Shown: piece by piece, positions 1 to 8,562 of the stretch
Layout of the letters: each line of letters begins with the position of its first letter
How positions within the stretch are numbered: the first letter of the stretch is position 1
NCBI GenBank assembly: GCA_963743275.1
Contig: CAVUPB010000007.1
Span: 186,001-250,000 of the forward strand
DNA length: 64,000 bases
Origin: JALYLC01 sp963743275
Lineage (GTDB): Bacteria; Actinomycetota; Thermoleophilia; Gaiellales; JALYLC01
Direction of reading: 5' to 3'
Made by a program: the position numbers and the translations under genes
Notes under the pieces: generated by a model
The model's input: the letters and a program-made list of their open reading frames with translations, nothing else
What the model was told of the DNA's origin: nothing
Database searches by the model: none

Positions 1-428
1 GAGAGCCGCTGGAGGTGGGCGTAGACCGACGCGCGCAGGTCGTGCATGACGTCCTGGCCGATGCGGTTGGAGAGCCAGGTCTGCCCGACGCCGATGACGC
101 CGGTGAGGATGGGGATCGCGACCATGCCCGCCACGAGCAGGTCGAGCTTCGCGGTGTCGATCGTCCGGGGGTTCCTGAAGACGCCGTCGAGCAGCTCGCG
201 CAGCAGGAAGGCCGGGATCGTCGAGATCGCCGCGGTGACGGCGATCAGGCCGAGCAGCAGCGCGAGGCTCGTGCGGTAGGGGCGGAAGAGCGCGAGGATG
301 CGCCGCGTGTTGGCGCGCCGCACGGCGGGATCGTCGGGACGCCGCGCCTCGGGGTCGCCGCCGCGGCCGAACATCCCGCGCCCGCCGCCTCCACCCCCGC
401 TCGTCGCGCGTGCCTCCCGCGTGCTCAT
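1..428 (-). CDS. ABC exporter, N-terminal transmembrane part (partial)
   Basis: The gene starts at 428 and runs off the left edge of the window, so only about 142 residues are visible. After a Gly/Arg-rich cytoplasmic stretch of about 40 residues comes a typical start of an exporter-type ABC transmembrane domain: a basic RILALFRPYR segment, a first membrane helix (about residues 60-80), a loop with ELLDGVF, a second helix, then WLSNRIGQDVMHDLRASVY, which matches the coupling-helix region of MsbA/LmrA-like half transporters. The ATPase domain is outside the window. Its ATG overlaps the upstream amidohydrolase stop as ATGA (425-428), implying translational coupling. The substrate cannot be told from this part. 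Confidence 0.85.
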   Translation of the reverse strand, partial: MSTREARATSGGGGGGRGMFGRGGDPEARRPDDPAVRRANTRRILALFRPYRTSLALLLGLIAVTAAISTIPAFLLRELLDGVFRNPRTIDTAKLDLLVAGMVAIPILTGVIGVGQTWLSNRIGQDVMHDLRASVYAHLQRL

Positions 429-1789
429 GCCGCCGTCGGCTGCACGGGGTCGCGCTCGAGCGACGTCCCGGCGACCGGCGCGCCGAGCCGCGTGACGAGC
501 CAGATGCTCTCGCGCTCGAGCAGCACCTCGGGCCGCGCGAGCGGGTCGTCGTCGAGCACGAGCAGGTCGGCGAGCCTGCCCTCGGCGATCGTGCCCACGT
601 GCTCCTCGAGCCCGAGCGCCGTCGCCGCGGCCGAGGTCGCCGAGATCAGCCCCTCGAGCGGCGTCAGCCCCATGTGGATCATGCGCAGGAGCTCGAGCGC
701 GCTGCGGTGCGGGGGACCCCAGTCGAAGCCCATCGCGATCGTCACGCCCGCGGCGCGTGCGGCCTGGATCGTGAGCGCGGACTGCTCGACGTTGTACATC
801 GCGAGGTCGACCAGGAGGGGCGTCCAGGTCGGCATCGGCGGGCGCTTGAGCCCGCTGCCCGCGCCGCCCTCGTATTCGGCGTCGTCGAGGCTCGTGCCGA
901 TGCGCTCGCCGAGGCCGGCGACGCCGTAGAGACAGCTGACCGTCGGCACGAGCACCTGGCCGTCGCGCGCCATGCGCTCGAGCAGATCGGGCCGCCGGCT
1001 GAGATACATGCCGTGCTCGATCGTGTCGATGCCCTCCTCGATCGCGATCTCGGTACCGGGCATGCCCTCGCAGTGCGCGGCGACGCGGTAGCCCATGCGG
1101 TGCGACTCCTCGACGAGCACGCGCACCTCCTCGCGCGTCAGCTGCGCCGGATCCGGGTCCTCGAGCTCGACCGAGCGCGCGCCGGTCGTCATGACCTTGA
1201 TGAAGTCGGCGCCGTAGCGCATCTGCTCGCGCACGGCCTTGCGGATCTCGTCGGCGCCGTCGGCCTCGCGGTACATGCCGGGGAAGAAGCGGCCGCCCGG
1301 GCACGTCGCCGAGACGATGCGCCCGCAGGCGAGCACGCGCGGGCCGTTGAAGGCGCCGTAGCGCATCGCCTGGCGCGCCTCGACGAGCAGGTCGTCGTAG
1401 CCGCCGACGTCGCGGAACGTGGTGATGCCCATGCGCAGGAGCTCGCGCAGGACCTGCGCGACGACGTGCGCCGCGGTTCCCGGCCAGATCTCCTCGGTAC
1501 CCGCCTCGTTGGCGGACTTGCAGAAGGAGTGTGAGCCCGCGGTCGCGTGCTGGTGGGCGTCGATCAGGCCCGGCATCAGCGTGCGCCCGGCGAGGTCGAT
1601 CACGCGCGCGCCCTCGGGCGGCGCCTCGCCGCCGCCGGCGATCGCCGCGATGCGCCCGTCCTCCACGAGCAGCGAGGCCCGTTCGCGCACGGCTGCGGTC
1701 GTGCCGTCGAAGACGCGCGCGTTGGCGAGCCACGTCCTGCCCCGGGCGGGTGGCGGGTCGTTGAGGAGGCAGGGGAGGCGATGGGGCAT
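425..1789 (-). CDS. Metal-dependent amidohydrolase
   Basis: A 454-residue amidohydrolase-superfamily protein of the imidazolonepropionase/prolidase-like group. After an N-terminal beta-sandwich (LANARVFDGTTA) there is the metal motif DAHQH (one Gln in the usual HxH spacing region), then FIKVMTTGA with the likely carbamylated lysine, AAHCEG and TIEHG histidine ligands, and MGFDWG with the conserved aspartate. The family hydrolyses amide or cyclic amide bonds; the substrate is unknown. I chose ATG 1789 because TACCGT (1797-1802) ends 8 nt upstream and no Shine-Dalgarno site is present, fitting a leaderless mRNA; GTG 1798 is the alternative. It is co-transcribed with the ABC exporter through a 4-nt overlap. 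Confidence 0.85.
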   Translation of the reverse strand: MPHRLPCLLNDPPPARGRTWLANARVFDGTTAAVRERASLLVEDGRIAAIAGGGEAPPEGARVIDLAGRTLMPGLIDAHQHATAGSHSFCKSANEAGTEEIWPGTAAHVVAQVLRELLRMGITTFRDVGGYDDLLVEARQAMRYGAFNGPRVLACGRIVSATCPGGRFFPGMYREADGADEIRKAVREQMRYGADFIKVMTTGARSVELEDPDPAQLTREEVRVLVEESHRMGYRVAAHCEGMPGTEIAIEEGIDTIEHGMYLSRRPDLLERMARDGQVLVPTVSCLYGVAGLGERIGTSLDDAEYEGGAGSGLKRPPMPTWTPLLVDLAMYNVEQSALTIQAARAAGVTIAMGFDWGPPHRSALELLRMIHMGLTPLEGLISATSAAATALGLEEHVGTIAEGRLADLLVLDDDPLARPEVLLERESIWLVTRLGAPVAGTSLERDPVQPTAA

Positions 1790-1796
1790 GGCTCGC

Positions 1797-1802
1797 ACGG
1801 TA
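1797..1802 (-). promoter_or_regulatory. -10 element, leaderless amidohydrolase mRNA
   Basis: TACCGT on the minus strand is followed by 7 nt and then ATG 1789. There is no ribosome-binding sequence between, so transcription probably begins at or next to the start codon. Confidence 0.45.
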
Positions 1803-1842
1803 TCGGAGCCGAACTCCTGTGAGCCCTCTCAGCGGGACACGG

Positions 1843-1848
1843 CATGAT
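1843..1848 (+). promoter_or_regulatory. -10 element, leaderless esterase mRNA
   Basis: CATGAT is followed by 6 nt and then ATG 1855. The spacing matches other putative leaderless starts in this window and supports 1855 over the in-frame upstream start at 1819. Confidence 0.4.
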
Positions 1849-1854
1849 GTCGGG

Positions 1855-2718
1855 ATGCGTGGGGTCATCCGCATGGCGGCGATCGTCGCCGCGATCGCCT
1901 CGGCGGCCGTGCCACAGGGCGCCGGAGCCACCGCGCCGCGCGGGTCGGTGGTGCAGCGCTCCGTCTGGTCGGGCGCGCTCGGGCATGCCGTGCGCACGCT
2001 CGTGTACCTCCCGCCCGCCTACGATCCGGCGGGCCCGCCGCTGCCGACGCTGTACCTCCTGCACGGCACGCCGGGGACGCCCGACAGCCTCTTCGCCCTC
2101 GGCGTCGCCAGCCTGCTCGAGCAGATGATCGACGACGGCCGGGTTCCCGCCATGATCGTCGTGGCTCCGAGCGGCGGCCGGCGGCCGGCGAGCGATACGG
2201 AGTGGGACGACGCCGTGAGCGATCGCGGGGCGCGCTGGGGCACGTTCGTCACGCGCGATCTCGTGCACGCGATCGATGCCGGGTTCCGCACGAAGCGCGG
2301 GCGCGGCTCGCGCGCGATCGCGGGCATCTCGATGGGCGGCTACGGCGCCATCAACCTCGCGCTCGGGCACACCGGGACGTTCGGGATCGCGTCCAGCTGG
2401 TCGGGCTACTTCGTCTCCAACACCCCGAGCGTGGACGGTCCCCGCGGCTCGGCGACGTGGCGCGCCCGCTCACCGCTGCTGGCGGTCGCGCGGCGCGCGC
2501 AGGCGCTGCGCCGCCAGCCCGTCGCGACCTCCTTCTACTCCGGCCGCGGCGACCGCTTCTTCGCCGAGAACGTGTCGTTCAACCAGGTGCTCACGCGGCT
2601 CGGCATCCCGCATCGCTTCCGCGCCGTCTCCGGCGGTCACGACGCAGCCGTCTGGCGTGCCCAGATGGCCACGGAGCTGAGCTGGATCGGCCGTCAGTTC
2701 CTGCGCGCGAACGCGTAG
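1855..2718 (+). CDS. Secreted alpha/beta-hydrolase, esterase D/antigen-85-like (PF00756 type)
   Basis: A 287-residue protein with a signal peptide (about residues 1-25, hydrophobic AAIVAAIASAAV ending in AGA). The mature part shows an alpha/beta-hydrolase core: YLPPAYD, LYLLHGTPG (oxyanion loop), nucleophile elbow GISMGG with Ser about residue 159, SSWSGYF, and a likely catalytic His in GGHDAAVW near residue 262. This matches the putative esterase family that includes esterase D, Fes and mycolyltransferases. It probably acts outside the membrane on an ester-linked envelope lipid; the substrate is unknown. Its last 25 nt overlap convergently with the end of the next, related esterase gene. Confidence 0.85.
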   Translation: MRGVIRMAAIVAAIASAAVPQGAGATAPRGSVVQRSVWSGALGHAVRTLVYLPPAYDPAGPPLPTLYLLHGTPGTPDSLFALGVASLLEQMIDDGRVPAMIVVAPSGGRRPASDTEWDDAVSDRGARWGTFVTRDLVHAIDAGFRTKRGRGSRAIAGISMGGYGAINLALGHTGTFGIASSWSGYFVSNTPSVDGPRGSATWRARSPLLAVARRAQALRRQPVATSFYSGRGDRFFAENVSFNQVLTRLGIPHRFRAVSGGHDAAVWRAQMATELSWIGRQFLRANA

Positions 2719-4163
2719 CGCACGCCGGCCGGGAGCACGGCGCGCCATGCGCTCCCGTGGTGGCCGCCGCCGCCGACGTGGAGGAGATGCGCGATCCCGA
2801 GGCCGGTCAGCTCGCGCGCGAACGCGCGCGTCATCGCCAGCGTGACGGGCTCGCGGCGGCCGGCCGAGACGAAGATGCGCACCCCTGCCGCGCGCAGCGC
2901 GGGCGCCTCGGCGCGCACGAGCGACTGCGGATCGTGCGCCGCCCGCTCGGCTCCCGTCGCGTGCGCGAGCGAGCCGTCGCGGGGAGCCCGGAAGTACCCG
3001 CTCCAGGACTCGACGGTGCCGAACAGCCCGGGATGGCGGAGCGCCATGTCGACGCTGCCGTAGGCGCCCGCGGAGAAGCCCGCGAGGGTACGGGCGGAGG
3101 GCGTCGCGGCGAGCGGCAGGTGCCGGTCTGCCCACGGCACGACGCCGCGCACGACGTACGTCTCCCAGGGGCCGGTCCACTCGCCGTCGAACTGCGCCGT
3201 CGCGCCGGCCGGGGGCATCACGGCGATGAACGGCGGCACCTGGCGCGCGTGGATCAGGCCGTCGGCGACGGCTGCGAGCCGGAGGCCGCCGACGAAGCTG
3301 TAGGGCGATCCGCGCAGCCCGTGCAGCAGGTAGAGCGCCGGATAGCGCGCATGGCGCCGCACGCCCGGCGGCAGATAGACGAGCGAGGCGCGCGGATGCC
3401 CGGGAGCGGCCGTGTCCGGAATGACGCCCTGCCAGACGGTGCCGCCCGAGGGGCCGGTCGCGATGCGCGTCCAGCCGGCCGGAGCGACGGCGGCCGCCTG
3501 GCGGGCGGCCCGCTCGGCGCTCGGCGCCGCGAACGCGAAGGCCAGGCCGTCGAGCAGGCGGTGGCGCCAGACCGGCAGCGTGGAAGGCCCGATCGGCGAG
3601 ACGGCCCGGTAGCTCCGCACGCGGCGCAGCGGCAGACCGCGTACGAGCGTGCGCAGGAGCGTGCGCGAAACGCGGCCGCCGATCGCGACGCCCGTGCCGA
3701 CGCGCAGCCCGGGCTCTGCGACGGCCGCCAGCGCGGCGCGTGCGTGCACACCGAGGCCGATGACCGCGCGCGCGGCGGCCGTCCGGCTGAGCGGCAGCGC
3801 GGCCTGGGCGAACCGCATCGCGCGCGCGAGCCCGCCGCGGCCGTGCGGCGTGACGACCACGACGGCGAAGGGGGGCGTCGTGCGCTGCCACGACAGCTGA
3901 TCGCCGATGCCGGCCACGCCGAGCGTGCGCGCGAGTTGCGGCGCATTCCCCCCGGCCAGCACGTAGGCCACGGGCACCCGTCGCCCTGCGACCGTTCCCG
4001 CGGGCAGGTAGACGGCGCCCACGCCGTCGACCGCAGGGCCGCCGTAGGTGACGCCGCCCCGCGCACCGTGGTCGGCGATCGCCCACGACGCAGGCAGTGC
4101 CGCCGGTCGTGCGGGCGCGAGCAGCGCGAAGCCCGCGAGTGCCGAGACGAGCGTCCGCCTCAT
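2694..4163 (-). CDS. Secreted two-domain esterase with degenerate N-terminal hydrolase domain
   Basis: A 489-residue protein with a signal peptide (SALAGFALLAPARPAALPA). The C-terminal half (about residues 265-489) is an active-looking PF00756-type hydrolase: VYLPPGV, LYLLHGLRGSPYS, VPPFIAVMPPAGA, nucleophile elbow GFSAGAYG (Ser about 364), ESWSGYF and GGGHHGSAW. The N-terminal half repeats the same fold landmarks (VYLPAGT, YVLAGGN, TPPFAVVVVTPHG), but the elbow reads GLGVHA, so the serine is lost near residue 138. This looks like an internal duplication with a pseudo-enzyme domain. It is the last gene of the minus-strand operon; its ATG overlaps the receiver gene stop as ATGA. Function is inferred: envelope lipid ester hydrolysis or transfer. 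Confidence 0.82.
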   Translation of the reverse strand: MRRTLVSALAGFALLAPARPAALPASWAIADHGARGGVTYGGPAVDGVGAVYLPAGTVAGRRVPVAYVLAGGNAPQLARTLGVAGIGDQLSWQRTTPPFAVVVVTPHGRGGLARAMRFAQAALPLSRTAAARAVIGLGVHARAALAAVAEPGLRVGTGVAIGGRVSRTLLRTLVRGLPLRRVRSYRAVSPIGPSTLPVWRHRLLDGLAFAFAAPSAERAARQAAAVAPAGWTRIATGPSGGTVWQGVIPDTAAPGHPRASLVYLPPGVRRHARYPALYLLHGLRGSPYSFVGGLRLAAVADGLIHARQVPPFIAVMPPAGATAQFDGEWTGPWETYVVRGVVPWADRHLPLAATPSARTLAGFSAGAYGSVDMALRHPGLFGTVESWSGYFRAPRDGSLAHATGAERAAHDPQSLVRAEAPALRAAGVRIFVSAGRREPVTLAMTRAFARELTGLGIAHLLHVGGGGHHGSAWRAVLPAGVRYAFARRN

Positions 4164-4576
4164 CGCGGCAGCGTCGGCTCGCCGTCCGCCGCGCGCACCA
4201 CCGCCCGCACGATCTCCTCGGGGGCGCTGTCCTTCGTCACGTAGCCCGTCGCGCCCGCGGCGATCGCGAGCCGGACGATCTCCTCGTCGGCGTAGGCCGA
4301 GAGGATGACCACGCGGGTCGCCGGATAGCGCGAGCTCACGGCGCGCGCGACGTCGGATCCCGAGATGCCCGGCATGCGCAGGTCCACGAGCGCGACATCG
4401 GGCGCGTGGGTGCGCACGTCGTCGATGGCGCCCTGGCCGGAGGTCGAGATCCCGACGACGACGAGGCCCGCGCGGGTGAGCGTGTCCGTGGTCGCGCGCA
4501 GGTAGGCGGCGTGGTCGTCCGCGGCGACGACGCGGATGACGCGATCGTGCGAGGCTCCTTCCGGCTGGGCAGGCAT
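4160..4576 (-). CDS. Stand-alone receiver-domain response regulator
   Basis: A 138-residue protein that is essentially only a CheY-like receiver domain. It has the acidic pair Asp20-Asp21 (VVAADDHAAYLRA), phospho-acceptor Asp65 in VALVDLRMPG, Ser92 in VILSAYAD and Lys114 in YVTKDS. No DNA-binding or enzymatic output domain follows. It starts 8 nt after the stop of the upstream transporter gene and overlaps the downstream esterase as ATGA. Single-domain receivers act by protein-protein contact; a partner could be the DesK-like kinase encoded at 9254-10411, but that is inference. Confidence 0.88.
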   Translation of the reverse strand: MPAQPEGASHDRVIRVVAADDHAAYLRATTDTLTRAGLVVVGISTSGQGAIDDVRTHAPDVALVDLRMPGISGSDVARAVSSRYPATRVVILSAYADEEIVRLAIAAGATGYVTKDSAPEEIVRAVVRAADGEPTLPR

Positions 4577-4584
4577 CGTCGCGC

Positions 4585-5499
4585 TCACCGCGCCACACTC
4601 GGCAGCGGGGATCCGCGCCACGTCGCCGCTTCCAGCGAGGGCTCCGGCAGCTCCGCGCGGGCGCCGCGCACCGACAACGCCCACGCGCCGGCCACGGCGG
4701 CGGCGAACGCGGCGACGCGCAGCGCGAGCGGAATGTCGCCGGACGGCAGGCGCTCGCCGAGCAGGAGCACGCCGGCCGCCATCGGCACGAGGTTCATCGC
4801 GGCCGTCATCGCCCCGAGCGAGGCGAGGGGCCCTCCGCTCTGGAACGCGCGCTGCAGGAGCACGAAGCCGAGCCCGTGGGCGATCGCGGTGGCGTAGAGC
4901 AGCGGGGACGCGAGGAACGCGGCGGCCGTGGGGTGGCGCGGCACCTCGAGCAGCAGCGCCTTGCTCATGACGTCGCCGACGCCGTAGCAGACACCGGCGG
5001 CGAGGCCGCCGAGCGCCGCCGACCGCCGGCGCAGGGCGCACGCGACGACCGCCAGTCCGCCCAGCGCCAGCAGGGCGAGCAGCGCCGGCGCCGGCGCGCG
5101 GCCGGGCGCGGCAGCGGCATGCCCGACGCTCGCGGCCAGTGCCATCAGGCCGAGCGTGGCGGCGATCGCGCCGATCTGCTCGCGCCGTGCCGGCAGCGCT
5201 CGGCGCGCGATCGCGATCACCACGACGAGCAGGCCGATGCCCGCGGCCGCGACGGTCTGCACGAGCGAGAGCGGCGCGAGCGCGAGCGCTGCGAAGTAGA
5301 GCCCCCAGCCGCCGAGGCCGAGGCAGAAGCCGGAGACCCAGCGGCTGCTCGCGACGAGGGCGTGCGCCGAGGCCAGCGGCCGGCGCAGGGAGAGGCGGGG
5401 CGCTCCCGCCACGGCGCTCTGCTGCAGGAGGAACCCGACGTCCAGCGCGAGCGCGGATGCGAGCGCCAGGCCGAGCCCGCCGGCGATCGCGGTGGTCAC
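4585..5499 (-). CDS. EamA/DMT-type multi-pass membrane transporter
   Basis: A 304-residue, very hydrophobic protein with about nine to ten predicted membrane helices in two halves, a glycine-rich first helix, and short basic loops such as RRALPARREQ and RRRSA. The pattern fits the drug/metabolite (EamA-like) or DUF-type permease superfamily. GTG 5499 overlaps the stop of the upstream DUF2156 gene as GTGA, so the two are translationally coupled. Because the neighbouring aminoacyl-lipid synthase lacks a full MprF flippase domain, this protein might move the modified lipid across the membrane; that role is a hypothesis. Confidence 0.72.
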   Translation of the reverse strand: MTTAIAGGLGLALASALALDVGFLLQQSAVAGAPRLSLRRPLASAHALVASSRWVSGFCLGLGGWGLYFAALALAPLSLVQTVAAAGIGLLVVVIAIARRALPARREQIGAIAATLGLMALAASVGHAAAAPGRAPAPALLALLALGGLAVVACALRRRSAALGGLAAGVCYGVGDVMSKALLLEVPRHPTAAAFLASPLLYATAIAHGLGFVLLQRAFQSGGPLASLGAMTAAMNLVPMAAGVLLLGERLPSGDIPLALRVAAFAAAVAGAWALSVRGARAELPEPSLEAATWRGSPLPSVAR

Positions 5500-7034
5500 C
5501 GGCGCCTCCAGGGCGGGCGCGGCAGCGTCACGTAGGCCTCGGCCAGCATCGCCGCGAGCGCGATGCGGGGGAGGGTCGCCAGGCTCGGATAGGCCGCGTA
5601 GCGGGGCGTCCACTCGGGCTGGAACTTCTGGTTGAACGAGAGCAGCTGCTCGAGCTGGAACCGCCCTCCCAGCCGCACGAGGATGCGACGCTCGGCGCGC
5701 GAGAGCGGATCGAGCGGCGCCGGCGGGTCGAGCAGCAGCGCGAAGGCGGCGAAGTTGAGCGAGACGCGCTCGATGCCGCCGGCGCGGGCGTAGTCGAGCG
5801 CGCGGCAGATGAGGAACTCGTTGAGGCCGTTCGGCGTGTCGCGCTCGCGGCGCATGCTCGAGAGCGAGAGCGCGCGCCCGCCGGGCACGACGCCGAAGTG
5901 GAGGAAGCCGCGCGGCTCGCCCGCGGCATCGCGTGCGATCACGTAGAGGTCGTCGCGCCAGGCCTCGACGGCGGCCCCTGCGAACGCCATCGAGTAGCCG
6001 GTCTCGCGGCGGTCGCCCCGCCAGCGGGCGGCGATGTCGGAGATGCGCCCGGCGAGCTGTGCGTCGACCGCGCTGCTGGGCACGACCTCGGTCGAGTAGC
6101 CCTCGCGCTCGAGGCGCGTGACGGACTGGCGCACCTTGCGGATCGCACGGCCCTCGAGGGAGAACGCGCGGGGATCGACGACGGCCTCGTCGCCCGTGTA
6201 GTGCACGCGCAGGCCCGCGTCGCGCCACAGCGGGAGGCGCTCGGTGCCGGCGCCGAGCACGCCGAGCACCCAGCCGCGCCGCTCGGCGTGGCGTGCGAAG
6301 TCCGCGACGAGCGCCGGGAACGCCGACGGGTCTCCGATCGGGTCGCCCGAGACGAGCGCGACGCCCGCGACGACGCGGTAGGCGATGAGGCTCGTGCCGC
6401 CGGCGCCGAAGTGGAACTGCTTGTCGGGGCGCAGCGCGAACGGCGCGAGCGTGTCCGTGGCGTGCTCGGCGACGATGCGGGCGGCGCGCGCGAGACTCTC
6501 GGGGCCGTCGGCCGCCTCGCCCGGCCAGGGGAGCAGCGAGCGCGCTGCGAGCAGGCCCGCGCCGACGACGAGCGTCGCGCCGAGCGGGTGCGAGAGCTGA
6601 CCGCCCGCGCGGGCGAGGTCGGCGACGAGCCCGACGCCCAGCAGCACGACCGCCGGCACCATGAGGCGCCTCGTCGCGGGGTCGCCGCTGGCGCGGAAGG
6701 CGGGCGCGAACACGAGCAACGCCACGAGCAGGCACGCGGCTGCGAGCCCGCTCAGCGCGATCGCGTCCTCGTCGAGGGCGAGCGACGCGAGCACGAAGCC
6801 CGCGGTCGCGAGGAGCGCACGGCGCCGGCCGCGCGCCAGGGGCGCTGCGAGCGCGACGAGTCCGGCGCCCACGAGCGTGCCTGCCGCCCCGTTCTCGACG
6901 GCGATCACCTGGGTGCATCCGAACGCGGCCACGGCCGCCGCCATCGCGCAGCGGATCAGCGTCGAGCGCCGCTCGAGCACGCGCGTGGGCCCGAGGCGGA
7001 GGAGCGGAACGCGATCCGCGGTGTGCGTGCTCAT
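5496..7034 (-). CDS. MprF/DUF2156-like phosphatidylglycerol aminoacyltransferase
   Basis: A 512-residue protein. The first ~190 residues hold about six membrane helices; the remainder is a cytosolic DUF2156 (MprF C-terminal, GNAT-like) domain, recognised by DKQFHFGAGGTSLIAYR, VSGDPIG, GLRVHYTGDEAVVD, GRAIRKVRQSV, NGLNEFLICRALDYA, LNFAAF and the C-terminal FNQKFQPEW(T)PRY motif. This family transfers an amino acid, classically Lys or Ala, from aminoacyl-tRNA to phosphatidylglycerol, which lowers surface charge and raises resistance to cationic peptides. It is shorter than full MprF (~840 residues), with fewer helices. ATGA overlap with the upstream gene and GTGA overlap downstream place it in the operon centre. 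Confidence 0.88.
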   Translation of the reverse strand: MSTHTADRVPLLRLGPTRVLERRSTLIRCAMAAAVAAFGCTQVIAVENGAAGTLVGAGLVALAAPLARGRRRALLATAGFVLASLALDEDAIALSGLAAACLLVALLVFAPAFRASGDPATRRLMVPAVVLLGVGLVADLARAGGQLSHPLGATLVVGAGLLAARSLLPWPGEAADGPESLARAARIVAEHATDTLAPFALRPDKQFHFGAGGTSLIAYRVVAGVALVSGDPIGDPSAFPALVADFARHAERRGWVLGVLGAGTERLPLWRDAGLRVHYTGDEAVVDPRAFSLEGRAIRKVRQSVTRLEREGYSTEVVPSSAVDAQLAGRISDIAARWRGDRRETGYSMAFAGAAVEAWRDDLYVIARDAAGEPRGFLHFGVVPGGRALSLSSMRRERDTPNGLNEFLICRALDYARAGGIERVSLNFAAFALLLDPPAPLDPLSRAERRILVRLGGRFQLEQLLSFNQKFQPEWTPRYAAYPSLATLPRIALAAMLAEAYVTLPRPPWRRR

Positions 7035-7540
7035 GACCCGATCTTCACCCGCGGCGCGGTTGCGGAGCGGCCGTCGACCGGATGCTCCTTGAGGCCGTGC
7101 GGCATCCGCCGATCGGAGGATGCGAAGCGCCCGGCTGCGACTGCGCCGAGCAGCGAGCCGAGTGCGCACACGAACGGGCCGCCCGAACGGACGGCGGCAC
7201 CGGCGTCGAGCCCGAGGGTGGCCTGGCGCACGAGCTCGAGCGAGACCGCCTGCACCACGAGCGCGAGCGCGAGGACGCCGGCCGAGCGCAGGACGGGGGT
7301 GAGCAGCGAGCGCCGGGCCGGCATGACGAAGGCGGCGAGCCCGAACACGAGGGCGGAGGCGCCCAGCACCACGATGAAGGAGGCCCGGTCGCCGTGACCC
7401 GTCTCGCGCAGCGGCAAGGCCAGTGCGAGCGCGGGTCCGGGGAGCGAGCGCAGGGCATCGATGAGCCCGAGGGAGGCGGCGAGTCCGACCGGGACGGCGA
7501 AGGTCTCGCCGAGCGCACGTGCGAGCCGGCGGGCGATCAT
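7031..7540 (-). CDS. Small membrane protein of unknown function
   Basis: 169 residues with four hydrophobic segments and a polar C-terminal tail (about residues 140-169). I do not recognise the family. It overlaps both neighbours by ATGA junctions (7537-7540 and 7031-7034), so it is produced stoichiometrically with the esterase upstream and the DUF2156 synthase downstream. A 22-bp near-perfect palindrome centred on CCGATCGG lies within its coding sequence (7102-7123). Confidence 0.75.
   Translation of the reverse strand: MIARRLARALGETFAVPVGLAASLGLIDALRSLPGPALALALPLRETGHGDRASFIVVLGASALVFGLAAFVMPARRSLLTPVLRSAGVLALALVVQAVSLELVRQATLGLDAGAAVRSGGPFVCALGSLLGAVAAGRFASSDRRMPHGLKEHPVDGRSATAPRVKIGS
7102..7123. 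repeat. 22-bp palindrome (GCATCC...GGATGC)
   Basis: Arms GCATCC and GGATGC surround a CCGATCGG core with one mismatched pair. A related half-conserved copy lies in the divergent promoter region at 8563-8580. It may be an operator of the local regulator, or chance within a coding sequence. Confidence 0.4.
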
Positions 7541-8496
7541 GCCCGTGCCCGCGCGAGATGATCCGAGAAGTAGCGCAGCGCGCCGTCCAGCCGCGCCGAC
7601 CAGAGCGCCCAGGCATGTCCGCCCCCGGTGACGTCGAGGAGGGTCCGGACGCCTGCGTCGTGGAGGTCGCCGGCGACGAGGATCGTGTTCGCGAGCGCAC
7701 GGTCGCGGCGGCCGGCATAGAGGTAGACGTGGGCACCGGTGCCCGTCAGCCGGCGCGCTTCGCGGGGAGCCGTGTAGAGCGCCGAGAAGCGGCGGACGAG
7801 CGCCGGGTCGTGGCCGACCGTCGCCGGCGTCTGGCGGTAGTCCCCGCTCCAGCCCTCGGCCACGGAGTAGAGGTGCGGGCGCAGCAGGATCGCGTTGAGC
7901 GCGGCGTCGGCACCCGACGAATAGCCGCCGATGCCGCGCCCCGCGGCCGTCGGGATCGTGCGCAGGCTCGCGTCGACGGCCCGGATCAGGTCGTGCGTGA
8001 GATAGCGGAACCACTGCGCGTCGCGCGCCGTGCCGTTGGCCCACTCCGTGGCGCGGTCGTAGGTGGACGGAGAGCCCGGGGGCATCACGACGATCAGCGG
8101 CCGCATGCGGCGCCTCGCGATCAGGAGATCGAGCCGCGGGCCGACGTGGAGCGAGTTGACGAAGGCCGTGCGCGGGTCGCCGGGCGTCCCGTGCAACAGG
8201 TAGGCGACCGGGAAGCGCAGGGAAGGGTGCGTGCGGTAGGCCGCGGGCAGGTAGACGAGCGCCCGCTCGGTGCGGCCGCCGAGCGCCGCGCTGCGGAACG
8301 CGAGCGTCTCGATGCGCCCCTGGGCGGGTGGCAGGACGGACGCGACCGGCGGCCCGAAGCCGCGGTAGAGCACGTAGTCGTGGATGTACCCCGCGAACGA
8401 CGCCAGCCCGAGCGCGGCGATGGCTGCAAGCAGGCAGGCCGCCGCGATCCGTGGCGCGCGCGAAGCCATGGGGGGGAGCGATGGCATCGTCGCCAT
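7537..8496 (-). CDS. Membrane-anchored or secreted esterase (PF00756 type)
   Basis: 319 residues from ATG 8496; later in-frame starts exist at 8487 and 8469. A single hydrophobic segment (about residues 16-40) acts as a signal peptide or anchor. The hydrolase core shows VYLPAAYR, YLLHGTPGDP, IVVMPPGSPSTYDRATEW, a nucleophile elbow GGYSSGAD, EGWSGDYRQTP and a GGGHAWALW histidine. It is the first gene of the six-gene overlapping operon running to 2694. The third esterase of one family within 6 kb suggests related substrates handled outside the membrane. GATGCT lies 7 nt before ATG 8496 and may be a leaderless -10 element. Confidence 0.85.
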   Translation of the reverse strand: MATMPSLPPMASRAPRIAAACLLAAIAALGLASFAGYIHDYVLYRGFGPPVASVLPPAQGRIETLAFRSAALGGRTERALVYLPAAYRTHPSLRFPVAYLLHGTPGDPRTAFVNSLHVGPRLDLLIARRRMRPLIVVMPPGSPSTYDRATEWANGTARDAQWFRYLTHDLIRAVDASLRTIPTAAGRGIGGYSSGADAALNAILLRPHLYSVAEGWSGDYRQTPATVGHDPALVRRFSALYTAPREARRLTGTGAHVYLYAGRRDRALANTILVAGDLHDAGVRTLLDVTGGGHAWALWSARLDGALRYFSDHLARARA

Positions 8497-8562
8497 GGCC
8501 CGAGCATCCCTGTGCTTGCCTGCGCACGAGGCGCTCGATCGGCTGGACCCGGCGACCGCACC

